Below, piece after piece: positions 6,469 through 14,261 of a DNA stretch of 28,444 nt. Source of the stretch: CAYMLQ01 sp964390795 (GTDB lineage: Bacteria > Verrucomicrobiota > Kiritimatiellia > RFP12 > UBA1067); contig CAYMLQ010000036.1 in the NCBI GenBank assembly GCA_964390795.1, positions 1-28,444 of the forward strand, written 5' to 3'. Every line of letters begins with the position of its first letter. Positions within the stretch are counted from its first letter, which is position 1. Both the position numbers and the translations under genes were made by a program. The notes under the pieces were generated by a model. It had not been told where the DNA came from. It saw only the letters and a list, made by a program, of their open reading frames with translations, and did not search any database.

Positions 6469-7950
6469 TTACTTCTCCCCGCGAGCCTGACGCAGCAGAG
6501 CCGACAGAACAAATCCCGTGACAAAAATCACCGAGGTCCCGAGCACGATCGAGAGGTTCGCGTGCAGCTTGACCGGCAGCGGCCACATCTTCTGGAACAC
6601 GCTGACCCACGCGATCACCAGCACGCCCAGCACCGTGCCCAGCACCGCCTCGGGATTGCGCGCCTTCTTTGAGAAGAAGCCCAGGAGAAAGAGGCCCAGC
6701 ATACCGCCGCTGAACACGGACGAGAGTAGCCACCAGACGTCCAGCGCGCTCTTCACGCGCATCATCGCCAGTGCGCAGCCGACGCCGAGCAGCGCGAGCA
6801 CCAGCGTGCCGCCCTGCAGCAGGCGCAGCGACTGCCTGTCCGTAGCAGCGGGATTGACGTAGCGCTTGTAATAGTCGACCAGCAGGATCGTCGCGCCGCT
6901 GTTGAGGCTCGTCGCGATGGTGCTCATGCCCGCCGCGAAGATCGACGCGATCAGGAGCCCCGTCACACCGACCGGCAGGCCTTTGACGATGAAGTACGGC
7001 AGGATCTGGTCGGGCCGGGCCGCGATCTCCGGCGGCAGCAGCTCCGGCCGCGCCTGGTAGTAGGCGAACAGCGACGTGCCTATAGCGAAGAAGAGGAACG
7101 AGACCGGCACGTAGAGCAGTGACCCTAAAAGCGTGGAGCGCACCGCGTCGCGGTGCGTGCGCGCGGTCATGTAGCGCTGCACGTAGTTCTGGTCGATGCC
7201 GTAGTTCTGCAGGTTGATGAACACGCCGTAAAGCAAGCAGACCCAGAAGGTCTCGTGCCCCCAGTCCGCGAGACTCCAACTGCCGAGGCTGAACTTGTTC
7301 GCGGACGTCGCGATCTGCCAGGTCTGCCCGACGCCTTCCGGCATCGAGAAGAGCAGCACGCCGAGGCAGAGGACCGTGCCGCCGATCAGGATGATCCCCT
7401 GGATCGCGTCGGTCCACACCACCGCCTGAATGCCGCCCATCATCGAGTAGAGCAACGTCCCGACACCCGTGACCACGATGATCACAGGGATCGACCAGCC
7501 CAGCAGCGCGTTCAGCGGCAGCGCCAGCAGGTACATGATCGTGCCCATACGCGCCACCTGAGTGACCAGGTAGCACAGCGAGGCGTAGACGCGCGCCCAC
7601 GGCCCGAAGCGCGTCTCCAGGTAGCTGTAGGCCGAGACGCAGTTCAGGCTGCGGTAGAGCGGCACGAAGAAGCGCACGGCCATCCACGACGCCACGGGGA
7701 TCGAGAGGCTGAACACGAAGGCGTTCCAGTTGCCGACGTAAGCCTTGGCCGGCAGCCCCAGAAAACTGATGCTGCTGACGAACGTCGCGAAGATCGACAT
7801 GCCCACCGCCCACGCGGGCAGGCGCCCGCCGCCGGACGTGAACGCCTCGGCCTCGTTCGCCCCCTTGCGGAAATAGAACGAGCAGCCGAACAGAATGATG
7901 CCCACCATGTAGGCGGCAAAGACCAGCAGATCAATCAGAGGTAGTTGCAT
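6469..7950 (-). CDS. Sodium:solute symporter (SSS family)
   Basis: 493 residues, full length for the SSS family. The ATG at 7950 is preceded on the minus strand by GGAGTAGGGA. About 13 hydrophobic segments are visible, beginning with DLLVFAAYMVGIILFG and ending with ANLSIVLGTSVIFVTGF. Family hallmarks include GRLPAWAVGMSIFATFVSSI (with the unwound first core helix), SAYSYLETRFGPWAR, and the sodium-solute signature MGGIQAVVWTDAIQG. It sits in the inner membrane and couples Na+ entry to solute uptake; SSS members next to sialidases often carry sialic acid, but sugars or other organic acids are equally possible. It is probably the first gene of an operon with the sialidase-like and VCBS genes. 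The family is firm; the substrate is inferred from context only. Confidence 0.92.
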   Translation of the reverse strand: MQLPLIDLLVFAAYMVGIILFGCSFYFRKGANEAEAFTSGGGRLPAWAVGMSIFATFVSSISFLGLPAKAYVGNWNAFVFSLSIPVASWMAVRFFVPLYRSLNCVSAYSYLETRFGPWARVYASLCYLVTQVARMGTIMYLLALPLNALLGWSIPVIIVVTGVGTLLYSMMGGIQAVVWTDAIQGIILIGGTVLCLGVLLFSMPEGVGQTWQIATSANKFSLGSWSLADWGHETFWVCLLYGVFINLQNYGIDQNYVQRYMTARTHRDAVRSTLLGSLLYVPVSFLFFAIGTSLFAYYQARPELLPPEIAARPDQILPYFIVKGLPVGVTGLLIASIFAAGMSTIATSLNSGATILLVDYYKRYVNPAATDRQSLRLLQGGTLVLALLGVGCALAMMRVKSALDVWWLLSSVFSGGMLGLFLLGFFSKKARNPEAVLGTVLGVLVIAWVSVFQKMWPLPVKLHANLSIVLGTSVIFVTGFVLSALLRQARGEK

Positions 7951-8140
7951 GTGCGTTCCCTACTCCTTCACAACCTTCACACCCAGGGCCAGCCGCAGGG
8001 CCGTCCTGACCCATCCGAAAACGCCCCGCTTCGATCCGCACGAGCCGCATGCCGATCGAATTCGTGATCGTGCCAGACGACGTAGCCGCAACGCATACTG
8101 TCGCAGCGCTGACGGCCATCCTCGATATGATTTCTCTCAT
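7931..8140 (-). pseudogene. N-terminal remnant of a secreted SUMF1-domain protein
   Basis: From the ATG at 8140 the minus strand encodes a signal-peptide-like start (REIISRMAVSAATVCVAA), then ITNSIGMRLVRIEAGRFRMG and QDGPA. 'NSIGM-LV-I--G-F-MGQDGPA' is the usual opening of secreted SUMF1/formylglycine-generating-enzyme-like proteins of this bacterial group. After QDGPA the sequence becomes GPGCEGCEGVG, with no homology, and it terminates inside the symporter start region. The remaining ~200+ residues of the domain are gone. The deletion point abuts the symporter's ribosome-binding site, so the symporter may have inherited an older gene's upstream region. Confidence 0.65.
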
Positions 8141-8247
8141 GAAACGTCTTGTCCTGCAAAAATGGTTTTCCTCTATCACGCCAGACGTGCGCCGCGCTCT
8201 TCAAGCCCACAGAATAGACCAGCCACGCTGCGGACTCAAGCCCGCTT

Positions 8248-8400
8248 TCACTTGAGTAGCAGCTTGGTAAAGTAGATCGCCTCGTTGACCTTGGCGAGAC
8301 CCCTGAACCGCTGGCTGGCGACCGCATTGTCCAACAGCTTCGTCACTGCGCCGCTGGTGGCCGGGGTGTTCGAGGAGTGAACGTTGCTGGCGAACCTGTG
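8248..8400 (-). pseudogene. Unidentified C-terminal gene remnant
   Basis: The minus strand reads NTPATSGAVTKLLDNAVASQ, then RFRGLAKVNEAIYFTKLLLK and a TGA at 8248. The amino-acid composition and the helical, charged pattern look protein-like, but no start or upstream domain exists: the frame runs into the inverted repeat beginning at 8411. I do not recognise a family. It may be the tail of a gene broken by insertion of the repeat. Confidence 0.3.
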
Positions 8401-8410
8401 TCGCAAGCTC

Positions 8411-8537
8411 GGGAGCGGGGACACTCCTGTCCCCGAAACGTCGGCCAAGCGTCGATCCGCAGGGGGGCGTCTCGTCGTATCCTGCGGCTCGGTGTTGCAC
8501 AACCGTGTACAACGGGGACAGGAGTGTCCCCGCTCCC
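8411..8537. repeat. Long inverted repeat whose arms are themselves hairpins
   Basis: The 25-base arms 8411-8435 and 8513-8537 are perfect reverse complements (left arm begins GGGAGCGGGGACACTCCTGT). Each arm contains its own stem: GGGGACA-CTCC-TGTCCCC on the left and GGGGACA-GGAG-TGTCCCC on the right. The 77 bases between the arms carry no recognisable gene. This resembles a small mobile or REP-type element. Confidence 0.85.
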
Positions 8538-8823
8538 AGCGCTACGCGCACACGACGCACCTTTGTCGCCACCAACCGATTACAAAGCGGTGCCGCGCGG
8601 AATACCGCTCTCGCCACGCCATAGCACCGCAGGTGCGACGGCGGGTGTCACCACGCCAAAATTTGCCCGGCGCTGTGTCCAGTCGCAGCGCCGGACGGCT
8701 TTGCCGCATGGTCGGCGTCGCCTGCGCTACCGCGCGCGCCGCCTCCCGCCTTGCGCTGCCGCGCCCCGGCTCCACCCTCTCCCGTCTGGGAGCGCTCCGG
8801 CCGGGAGAGACGCCTCTACCGCG
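8538..8823. other. Non-coding stretch downstream of the SUMF1-ending gene
   Basis: Very GC-rich DNA with no recognisable protein on either strand. It contains the hairpin at 8777-8809 and a 17-base sequence (8568-8584) that recurs at 20241-20257. Confidence 0.5.
8777..8809 (-). terminator. Hairpin just downstream of the SUMF1-ending gene
   Basis: CTCTCCCG (8777-8784) pairs with CGGGAGAG (8802-8809), and the 17-base loop contains the palindrome GGAGCGCTCC. It begins 14 bases past the stop codon on the minus strand. There is no T-run, so termination is uncertain. Hairpins at this position also occur 3' of variable regions in diversity-generating retroelements. Confidence 0.45.
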
Positions 8824-11800
8824 CTAGGGCAGGATCCTGGCGGCGCGGAAGCCGATGAAGCTGTCCCGGAAGTACGGGAAGTTGCTGTAGCGGTAAGCGG
8901 AACGGCAGTCGTACGAGTTGTTGATCCAGCTCCCGCCCCGAGACACGCGGAGCGACCCTACGTAGCCCGGATACCATTCAAAGCACCACTCATAAACGTT
9001 GCCGCTCATGTCGCACAGCCCCAACTCATTCGCCGCCTTCGCGCCGACCGGCCAAGTCCCGTGGCCACTGTACAGGTCCGCTGCCGCACCTGCGGAGTTG
9101 TCCCAGTACCAGCCCACCGCGTTCAAGTCGTTACCGCCGCTGTATTCGTAACCGCGGCTCCGCGTGCCGCCGCGCGCGGCGAACGCCCATTCGGCGTCCG
9201 TCGGCAGGCGGTAGCCGCCGGCGGCGGCGTTGACGAACGGTTCCAACACCTCACCGGCCTTGTAGACCGACGTAAACCCGGCGTCCGTATAGTACGCCGG
9301 TGCGCGGCCCTCCTTCTCGCTGCGGGCGTTGCACCACTTCACGCAGTCATACCAGTTTACCGAACACACCGGATGATTGTCCGCACTGCCCTCGCCGACG
9401 CTCCCGAGGTCGTACCCGTTCGCCGCCGCCCAGTCCCGCACAGCCCGCCACTCGGCCCACGTGACTTCGCACCTGCCGATGGTGAAGGACTGGACCGTGA
9501 CCGCCCCGCTGCCGCTGTCCGGCAGCGACCCGCCCGGAACCAACACCATGTCGTCGGGCATCAGGATCTTCAGGTCGTACGACCAGTTGAAGGTGTAGAG
9601 GACCGCCTTGTTCTGCGGGTTCGTGTACTGGCTCTTGTCCGCCCACAGGAAGAAGCCGCGGCCCGCGCTGCCGTCCTCCTTGTCTTCGCGTTCGGGCGTC
9701 AGCGCGCCCTCGTATAAGATGTTCTTCGACGTGTGAGTCTTGGGGTAGTCGAACCACGCGTTGAACGCGCCCTTGAACACGCCCGTCGCACGCGTCAGGC
9801 CGATGGTCAGGCCGACCGCGTTGGTCACGGAGGCGTAGTCGTACCCGTTGGTCCCCGCCTTCACCGGCGCACCCGTCTTCGGGGCCGCGAGGCCGGTCAT
9901 GACGCCGCCCCTGTTGGTCACAACCGATAACGTAATGCCGCACGGATCCCACCGGACCGCGTCGTAGCGGTTGGTGCCGACCAGCAGCTCGGGAACGGGC
10001 AAACCGTCCGTGCCCACGCGCAGCGTCCCATTCGTGTAGTACGCGCGCAGGTTGCCGAGCGTGTCGTACCAGCCGCCGTCCAGCCCGAGCCTCCGGTGGA
10101 ACCCCGCGCTGTAGCTCCCGGTCGCCTGCGGGTTGAGGCTGTCCCAAAGGAACGAACTTCCGGCGTAGGCGCGGACGAACAGGCGGCCGCCGGCCGCCGG
10201 CTCCACCCACTCCGCCAGCCCGAAGAGACTTCCGCCCAGGTACGCCGCCGGCGCGGCCTGGAGCGCCGTCAGCGCGCGCCCGGCCTCGTCGAGGAGCAGC
10301 GCGCCGCTCAGCGAAACGGCCGTGCCGTCGGCCAGTTTGCCCGTCGTCTTCACACCCCCGGCCTTATCCACCGTAAGGAGCAGGTAACCGCTGCCGAAGT
10401 CGCCCCCTCCGGGCAGCACCGCCGTGTAGTAGCCGGTATAATTCGTGGCCACGGCCGCCATGCCCGCATCTTTCCATACATTGCGGTAGAGGAGGACCTC
10501 GCTGTCGGCGCCGAGGTCGCCATCAACCTTGCCCAGCGTCGGCGGCACCCGCCCCGTCGTATCGGTGATGACAGGCGCAGACACATACAGGGTCAGCGGC
10601 AGTGCCACCCGCGACACTTTCGCCGTGGTGGCCAGGCAGAACGCGCCTTTCCTTTCCCTGTAGGAGTAGGAAGCGGCGCTGATCGCGAAGTTCGTCCCCC
10701 GCAGCGTGATCTTTCCGGAGATGCCCCCGACCGGGGTGACGCTCAGGGTCGCAAGACCGCTCCCCAGCGCGTCCTTGCCGGCCGCTCCGTTGAATGTTCC
10801 CTGCGCCCAGACAGGCAGCGGATCGACGGTCATGAAGAACGTGTTCGTTCCCGGCGTCTTGTTCACGTTCACGGCCTTGATCGAGACCGGCTTGTTTGTG
10901 ACCGACGCCGTCGGCACGCCTGTGACCAGCTTCGTGGCCGCGCTGTAACTCAGGCCCGCGGGCAGCCCGGTCACCGTGACGGCCGGCAGGCTGTCGGAGC
11001 GGACCGCCAGCGGCAGGCTGAACGCGACCCCGACCGTCACCCGCACCGCCCCGGGACTCTCGACCACCGGCGGCGGAATGTTCGTCGTCGGCGCGAACCA
11101 CGCTGACACCGTCGCGTTGGCGTTCGGCATCGCGTAGCTTCTGGCCGCCGCCTGCGAGCCGTCCTCCCAGCGCAGGAAGGTGCTGCCAGCGGCGGGCCTC
11201 GCGGTCAGCGCCACCTTGGCTCCCGGCAGGTACAGCCCCGCACCCGACACCGTCCCGGTGCCGCCTGACACCTCGGTCGTCAGCCGCGCCTTGACCGTCA
11301 GCATCTGCTGCTTGCCCGGCGAAGCGGGCTTGTAATCGGTGTTGCCCGGCTGGCTGGCCGTGATCACCGCCGTGCCCGAGCCTGTGACATGGATCAGCCC
11401 ATCGACGATCTCAGCCACCGCGGGACTGGCGCTCGCGTATTCAATGCCCAGCCCCGACGAAGCGGTCGCACCCGCACTGAAATTTGTCACGCCCAGTTCC
11501 ACAGTTGGCAGCGGCTTGAAGGTGATGGTTTGGCTCGCCTTGTTGACAATCAGCGCCACCGACTTCGTCGTGGAGTAGTAACGGTTCGTGTCCGTCGGCG
11601 TGAAGGTCACGTTCAGGACGTTGGTGCCCGCCGGCAGTTTGGCGCCGGCTGCGGGCGAGTAGACAAACTGCCCGGGCACACTGGCTTTGGCGTTGAGCTG
11701 GGCGGCGGAGAGCGCCGCGCCATACGTGATGGCGGCCGGATTCGCCCACGTGAGCACCGGGAACGGGCCGCCGCTGGCCCGGGTCAGGACGCCCATCTGC

Positions 11801-12930
11801 GTGGCTCCAGGCTTATAGGTGGACCACGAGGTATTATAAACAATGGTGTTCTTGTCGGCGGAAAGGTGGCCGTGAAAATAACCCGGTGCCGTGGGGTCCG
11901 TCGTCCTTCCGTCCCAGCGCACCTCACCCGCGGCATCGATGGCAAACCGGGCGGAGGAATGATCGGGCTCCCCGTCGTAATCAACCAATCCACTTGAAAA
12001 AACGCCGTTCGTATCGATGGTCAGATGCCCCCACATCCACCAGGGCGCGCCCGGATTGGAGACGATATCGGCCATATACCACGTCCCGGCCAAGTCGGAG
12101 ATCCGGTAAGCGGCCGCCTGGCGGGTCAGCACCAGAAGCTCGGAAGTGCCTGCATCAACGGTGTCCCAGGTGTGGACAAGAACGAGGGTGTCTTTGTCCG
12201 CAGCCATGTGTCCGTGCCAGAAGCCGTAGGCGGCTGAATCGGAAGCGCCGCTCACGGTGACCACACCGTCCGAAGCGCTGAGGACAAACTGGCTTGGCAG
12301 GGATTTGTCCGCCCCGTTGTTCGACTGCGTTGACACGACGGTGACAAGTCCGTTGGCGTCCATGGTCAAGGAATAGCGCTGCCACCAGGGCGCGCCGGAA
12401 CCGGAAGCGAGCGCGTGCCCCTGCCAGGTGCCGGCGAGGTCGGAGGTCTGGTACGACGCGCCTTGCCGTGTGAAGACCCGCATCGCACTGACATCGGGGC
12501 TCGACCGCTTTTCCACCATCACGATCATGTTCGTGTCCACGGCCATATGCCCGTGAGTCACCGCGCCATTGGCCACCGTGCATTCACCGGCGGCGTTCAA
12601 GCTGAATTTCACGCCGCTAATGACACCGGTGTGGCTGTTGAGATACTCCTGTGCCACGCCGCTGAAGATTCCTGCGGCGGAAATCGTGCCGGAGCCGTAG
12701 TCCCAACCCACACCGTTATCCCAGCCCGGATTGGCCCCGTCACTGGTTGCCAGCGCATGGGTATGCCACGACCCTGCCAAATCCGCAGTGGTATAGGCCT
12801 TGGCGACTGGCACTGCCGTTGTTGTTGCCAGCAGGCAAACCGCCGACAACCAACACGAGTTGCCGATCAGAGACTGCGATAAGACAAAACCGAGTCCGTC
12901 TTTCATTCGCTCCGTCAAGGATGTGTTCAT
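8824..12930 (-). CDS. Large secreted multidomain protein ending in a SUMF1 (C-type-lectin fold) domain; candidate diversified protein
   Basis: 1368 residues from the ATG at 12930, which has AAGGAG 5 bases upstream; a long signal peptide ends near residue 45 (AVPVAKA). Residues ~46-390 hold three tandem ~115-residue repeats, each opening with DLAGSW/DLAGTW. Residues ~391-545 are MBG/Ig-like, ~549-612 an InlB B-repeat (FLRWEDGS...MPNANATVSAWF), ~620-715 a putative-Ig (He_PIG) domain (TGLPAGLSYSAATKLVTGVP), and ~715-1127 beta-rich modules I cannot name. Residues 1128-1368 are a SUMF1 domain: MVLVPGG, CEVTWAEW, VNWYDCVKWCN, YRLPTDAEWAFAARGG, LCDMSGNVYEWCFEWY, RGGSW and IGFRAARILP. Of the two formylglycine-generating-enzyme cysteines only the second is kept (Cys1342); the first is Asn1337, so FGE activity is unlikely and a binding role more likely. 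Residues 1336-1358 show NNC codons as in retroelement variable regions. Confidence 0.9.
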   Translation of the reverse strand: MNTSLTERMKDGLGFVLSQSLIGNSCWLSAVCLLATTTAVPVAKAYTTADLAGSWHTHALATSDGANPGWDNGVGWDYGSGTISAAGIFSGVAQEYLNSHTGVISGVKFSLNAAGECTVANGAVTHGHMAVDTNMIVMVEKRSSPDVSAMRVFTRQGASYQTSDLAGTWQGHALASGSGAPWWQRYSLTMDANGLVTVVSTQSNNGADKSLPSQFVLSASDGVVTVSGASDSAAYGFWHGHMAADKDTLVLVHTWDTVDAGTSELLVLTRQAAAYRISDLAGTWYMADIVSNPGAPWWMWGHLTIDTNGVFSSGLVDYDGEPDHSSARFAIDAAGEVRWDGRTTDPTAPGYFHGHLSADKNTIVYNTSWSTYKPGATQMGVLTRASGGPFPVLTWANPAAITYGAALSAAQLNAKASVPGQFVYSPAAGAKLPAGTNVLNVTFTPTDTNRYYSTTKSVALIVNKASQTITFKPLPTVELGVTNFSAGATASSGLGIEYASASPAVAEIVDGLIHVTGSGTAVITASQPGNTDYKPASPGKQQMLTVKARLTTEVSGGTGTVSGAGLYLPGAKVALTARPAAGSTFLRWEDGSQAAARSYAMPNANATVSAWFAPTTNIPPPVVESPGAVRVTVGVAFSLPLAVRSDSLPAVTVTGLPAGLSYSAATKLVTGVPTASVTNKPVSIKAVNVNKTPGTNTFFMTVDPLPVWAQGTFNGAAGKDALGSGLATLSVTPVGGISGKITLRGTNFAISAASYSYRERKGAFCLATTAKVSRVALPLTLYVSAPVITDTTGRVPPTLGKVDGDLGADSEVLLYRNVWKDAGMAAVATNYTGYYTAVLPGGGDFGSGYLLLTVDKAGGVKTTGKLADGTAVSLSGALLLDEAGRALTALQAAPAAYLGGSLFGLAEWVEPAAGGRLFVRAYAGSSFLWDSLNPQATGSYSAGFHRRLGLDGGWYDTLGNLRAYYTNGTLRVGTDGLPVPELLVGTNRYDAVRWDPCGITLSVVTNRGGVMTGLAAPKTGAPVKAGTNGYDYASVTNAVGLTIGLTRATGVFKGAFNAWFDYPKTHTSKNILYEGALTPEREDKEDGSAGRGFFLWADKSQYTNPQNKAVLYTFNWSYDLKILMPDDMVLVPGGSLPDSGSGAVTVQSFTIGRCEVTWAEWRAVRDWAAANGYDLGSVGEGSADNHPVCSVNWYDCVKWCNARSEKEGRAPAYYTDAGFTSVYKAGEVLEPFVNAAAGGYRLPTDAEWAFAARGGTRSRGYEYSGGNDLNAVGWYWDNSAGAAADLYSGHGTWPVGAKAANELGLCDMSGNVYEWCFEWYPGYVGSLRVSRGGSWINNSYDCRSAYRYSNFPYFRDSFIGFRAARILP
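8854..8925 (-). other. Candidate diversity-generating-retroelement variable region (VR)
   Basis: Within SUMF1 residues 1336-1359 the positions I1336, N1337, N1338, Y1340, D1341, Y1346, Y1348, S1349, N1350, F1351, Y1353, F1354, D1356, S1357 and F1358 are all encoded by ATC, AAC, TAC, GAC, AGC or TTC. Each can be reached from AAC by changes at the two adenines only. Interspersed fixed residues (Ser1344, Ala1345, Arg1343, Pro1352, Arg1355) use codons not ending in C. This is the pattern left by adenine-specific mutagenic retrohoming. No reverse transcriptase or template repeat is present in the window, and the genome's preference for C-ending codons weakens the argument. Confidence 0.5.
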
Positions 12931-12985
12931 GGTTTCTCCTTCAAGGAAAAGTGGCAATTGAATCGCCAATTGCACCCTTCGTATG

Positions 12986-13016
12986 ATTATAACTTCATGA
13001 AGAATAGCAAACGCAA
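12986..13016 (-). promoter_or_regulatory. Predicted sigma70-type promoter of the SUMF1-ending gene
   Basis: On the minus strand TTGCGT (13016-13011) is followed after 19 bases by a perfect TATAAT (12991-12986). Transcription would start near 12979, giving a ~49-base leader before the ATG at 12930 with its AAGGAG site. The spacer is longer than the ideal 17. No obvious operator is seen. Confidence 0.55.
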
Positions 13017-13103
13017 GACCCGGACACAACCGAATCAGCAATTCAAATTATGGCAGGGCGCATCTCCTCATGTTGCATCTGAGGCAAGGGACACGCGTTG
13101 CCG

Positions 13104-13949
13104 TTACCTGCAGGTGCCAAGCGCCAGCAGTCCGTAGAACGTATGCTCCGCGTCGCCGTGCAATGCAGCGGGTGAGGGGCCGAACAGTCCGTCCTCCAGC
13201 CAGCACGCCTCCACGAACGCGAGATCCTTGTCCAGTTCGCCATTGCGCATCTGTACCTTTGCGGCAGCGTCTCGCGTGTCCGCTGCCGACGGGCCGCTGC
13301 CGAGTGCGAAACGCGCCACCGCCGTGGCGAGCAGATCTGGCGGCGCGCCCGCCGCCGCTGAGAAGCCTCCGGACGCGCAGCGCCTTCCCTTCAGCGCTGA
13401 CAAGAGGCCGGACGACTCTTCACGCGCGATCCCCGCAATGACCCGCGCCGCCGCAAGCTGCGGCGTGGGCAGGCGTTCCCACTCCCGCGCGGCGAGATGA
13501 CCCCACGCGCTGCGGGCAGCCCAGCGCGGCAGGCCGCTCGCGAACAGCGTGTCCGCAAGCAGTCCCAGCATGAACGCGCCGTACGTGTCGCGGGCCTCGC
13601 CCAGCAGCAGCGAGTCAGCGACCGTGAGCCAGCCTGCGGCCTGCGAGCGCCGCCCCTCGCGCAGCAGCACAACCTCCGCGCAGCGTGCGTCGATGCGCTT
13701 GGCTGACCGCCGGTGCGCCTTCATATACGCGCACAGACGGTCACGGTCACACTCCTTGCCGAGCGCGCGCAGCCCCAGCCAAGCAAAAAATGAGTAATAG
13801 GGGTCGGAGCGCCCGTCCAGGCCCGCGAACCCGCCGTCCTGCCGCTGCAGCGCAAGAAGCGCAGAGACCAGTTCCCCACGCGCCTCAGGTGCCAGCCCCT
13901 CCGCGCCGCGCCGCGCCGTCGCCTCCACCGATTGGACTAGATTTGTCAT
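13104..13949 (-). CDS. Prenyltransferase/squalene-cyclase-like alpha-alpha repeat protein
   Basis: 281 residues from the ATG at 13949; the ribosome-binding site is weak (a GGGAAG run ~14 bases upstream). The sequence is almost all helical with repeats of the terpenoid cyclase/prenyltransferase alpha-alpha toroid: LLALQRQDGGFAGLDG then DPYYSFFAWLGLRALG (residues ~30-60), GRRCASGGFSAAAGAPPDLL (~185-205), and LEDGLFGPSPAALHGDAEHT then FYGLLALG at the C-terminus. The GGF-plus-aromatic pattern is the QW-like repeat of the family. The cyclase DxDD motif is not visible and there is no signal peptide. At ~280 residues it matches a beta-subunit-like or stand-alone repeat protein rather than a full squalene-hopene cyclase. 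Neighbours do not hint at terpenoid metabolism. Fold likely, function unknown. Confidence 0.75.
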   Translation of the reverse strand: MTNLVQSVEATARRGAEGLAPEARGELVSALLALQRQDGGFAGLDGRSDPYYSFFAWLGLRALGKECDRDRLCAYMKAHRRSAKRIDARCAEVVLLREGRRSQAAGWLTVADSLLLGEARDTYGAFMLGLLADTLFASGLPRWAARSAWGHLAAREWERLPTPQLAAARVIAGIAREESSGLLSALKGRRCASGGFSAAAGAPPDLLATAVARFALGSGPSAADTRDAAAKVQMRNGELDKDLAFVEACWLEDGLFGPSPAALHGDAEHTFYGLLALGTCR

Positions 13950-13978
13950 GCGGTCGTGTTTGCTTCCCTTCCCTTCGG

Positions 13979-14170
13979 GCGCATCCCCGTTTCACTGACC
14001 GGGTACTCCCCCGAACGAAACCGGAGTCGCAGCGGCTCAGCGGGGACGCTTCGCCCTACCTGCTCCGCACATGTCAACTGCTTGGCCGCAAGCGGTAGGG
14101 CGAAGCGTCCCCGCTGAGCCGCCGTCAACGGTTCTCGCTTCCGCTTGAAGTCAGTGAAACGGGGATGCGC
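13979..14170. repeat. Nested inverted repeat (dispersed family, copy 1)
   Basis: Outer arms 13979-13999 and 14150-14170 are perfect 21-base complements; inner arms 14032-14060 and 14094-14122 are perfect 29-base complements (CGGCTCAGCGGGGACGCTTC...). The inner pair recurs at 20061-20150. The element fills the 312-bp gap between divergently transcribed genes, where I see no coding sequence. It could extrude as a cruciform or, if mobile, represent a MITE or REP-type insertion. Confidence 0.9.
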
Positions 14171-14192
14171 CTTCCCTTGATCCGAGTTGGCC

Positions 14193-14221
14193 TTGCCGTG
14201 TCCAGACAACCATGCTATAGT
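14193..14221 (+). promoter_or_regulatory. Predicted sigma70-type promoter of the rpiB-glyA fusion gene
   Basis: TTGCCG (14193-14198), a 17-base spacer, then TATAGT (14216-14221). The start site would fall near 14228, leaving a ~34-base leader that contains GGAG 5 bases before the ATG at 14262. The promoter lies just outside the nested inverted repeat. Confidence 0.65.
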
Positions 14222-14261
14222 AAAACACCTTTTTAACGCAATGACCCATTTCGGAGTTCGC

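Noticed and set aside
7951..8823. Template repeat, Avd or reverse transcriptase next to the candidate variable region
   Set aside because: I looked on both strands for an AAC-rich copy of the SUMF1 tail and for a YADD-type reverse transcriptase motif here and in the rest of the window and saw none.
8824..9549. Active formylglycine-generating enzyme
   Set aside because: The SUMF1 domain lacks the first catalytic cysteine (Asn1337 in its place) and is attached to a long extracellular protein, so sulfatase maturation is unlikely.
9347..10210. 287-codon minus-strand frame within the SUMF1-ending gene
   Set aside because: It is an alternative frame of the real gene with biased composition and no ribosome-binding site.
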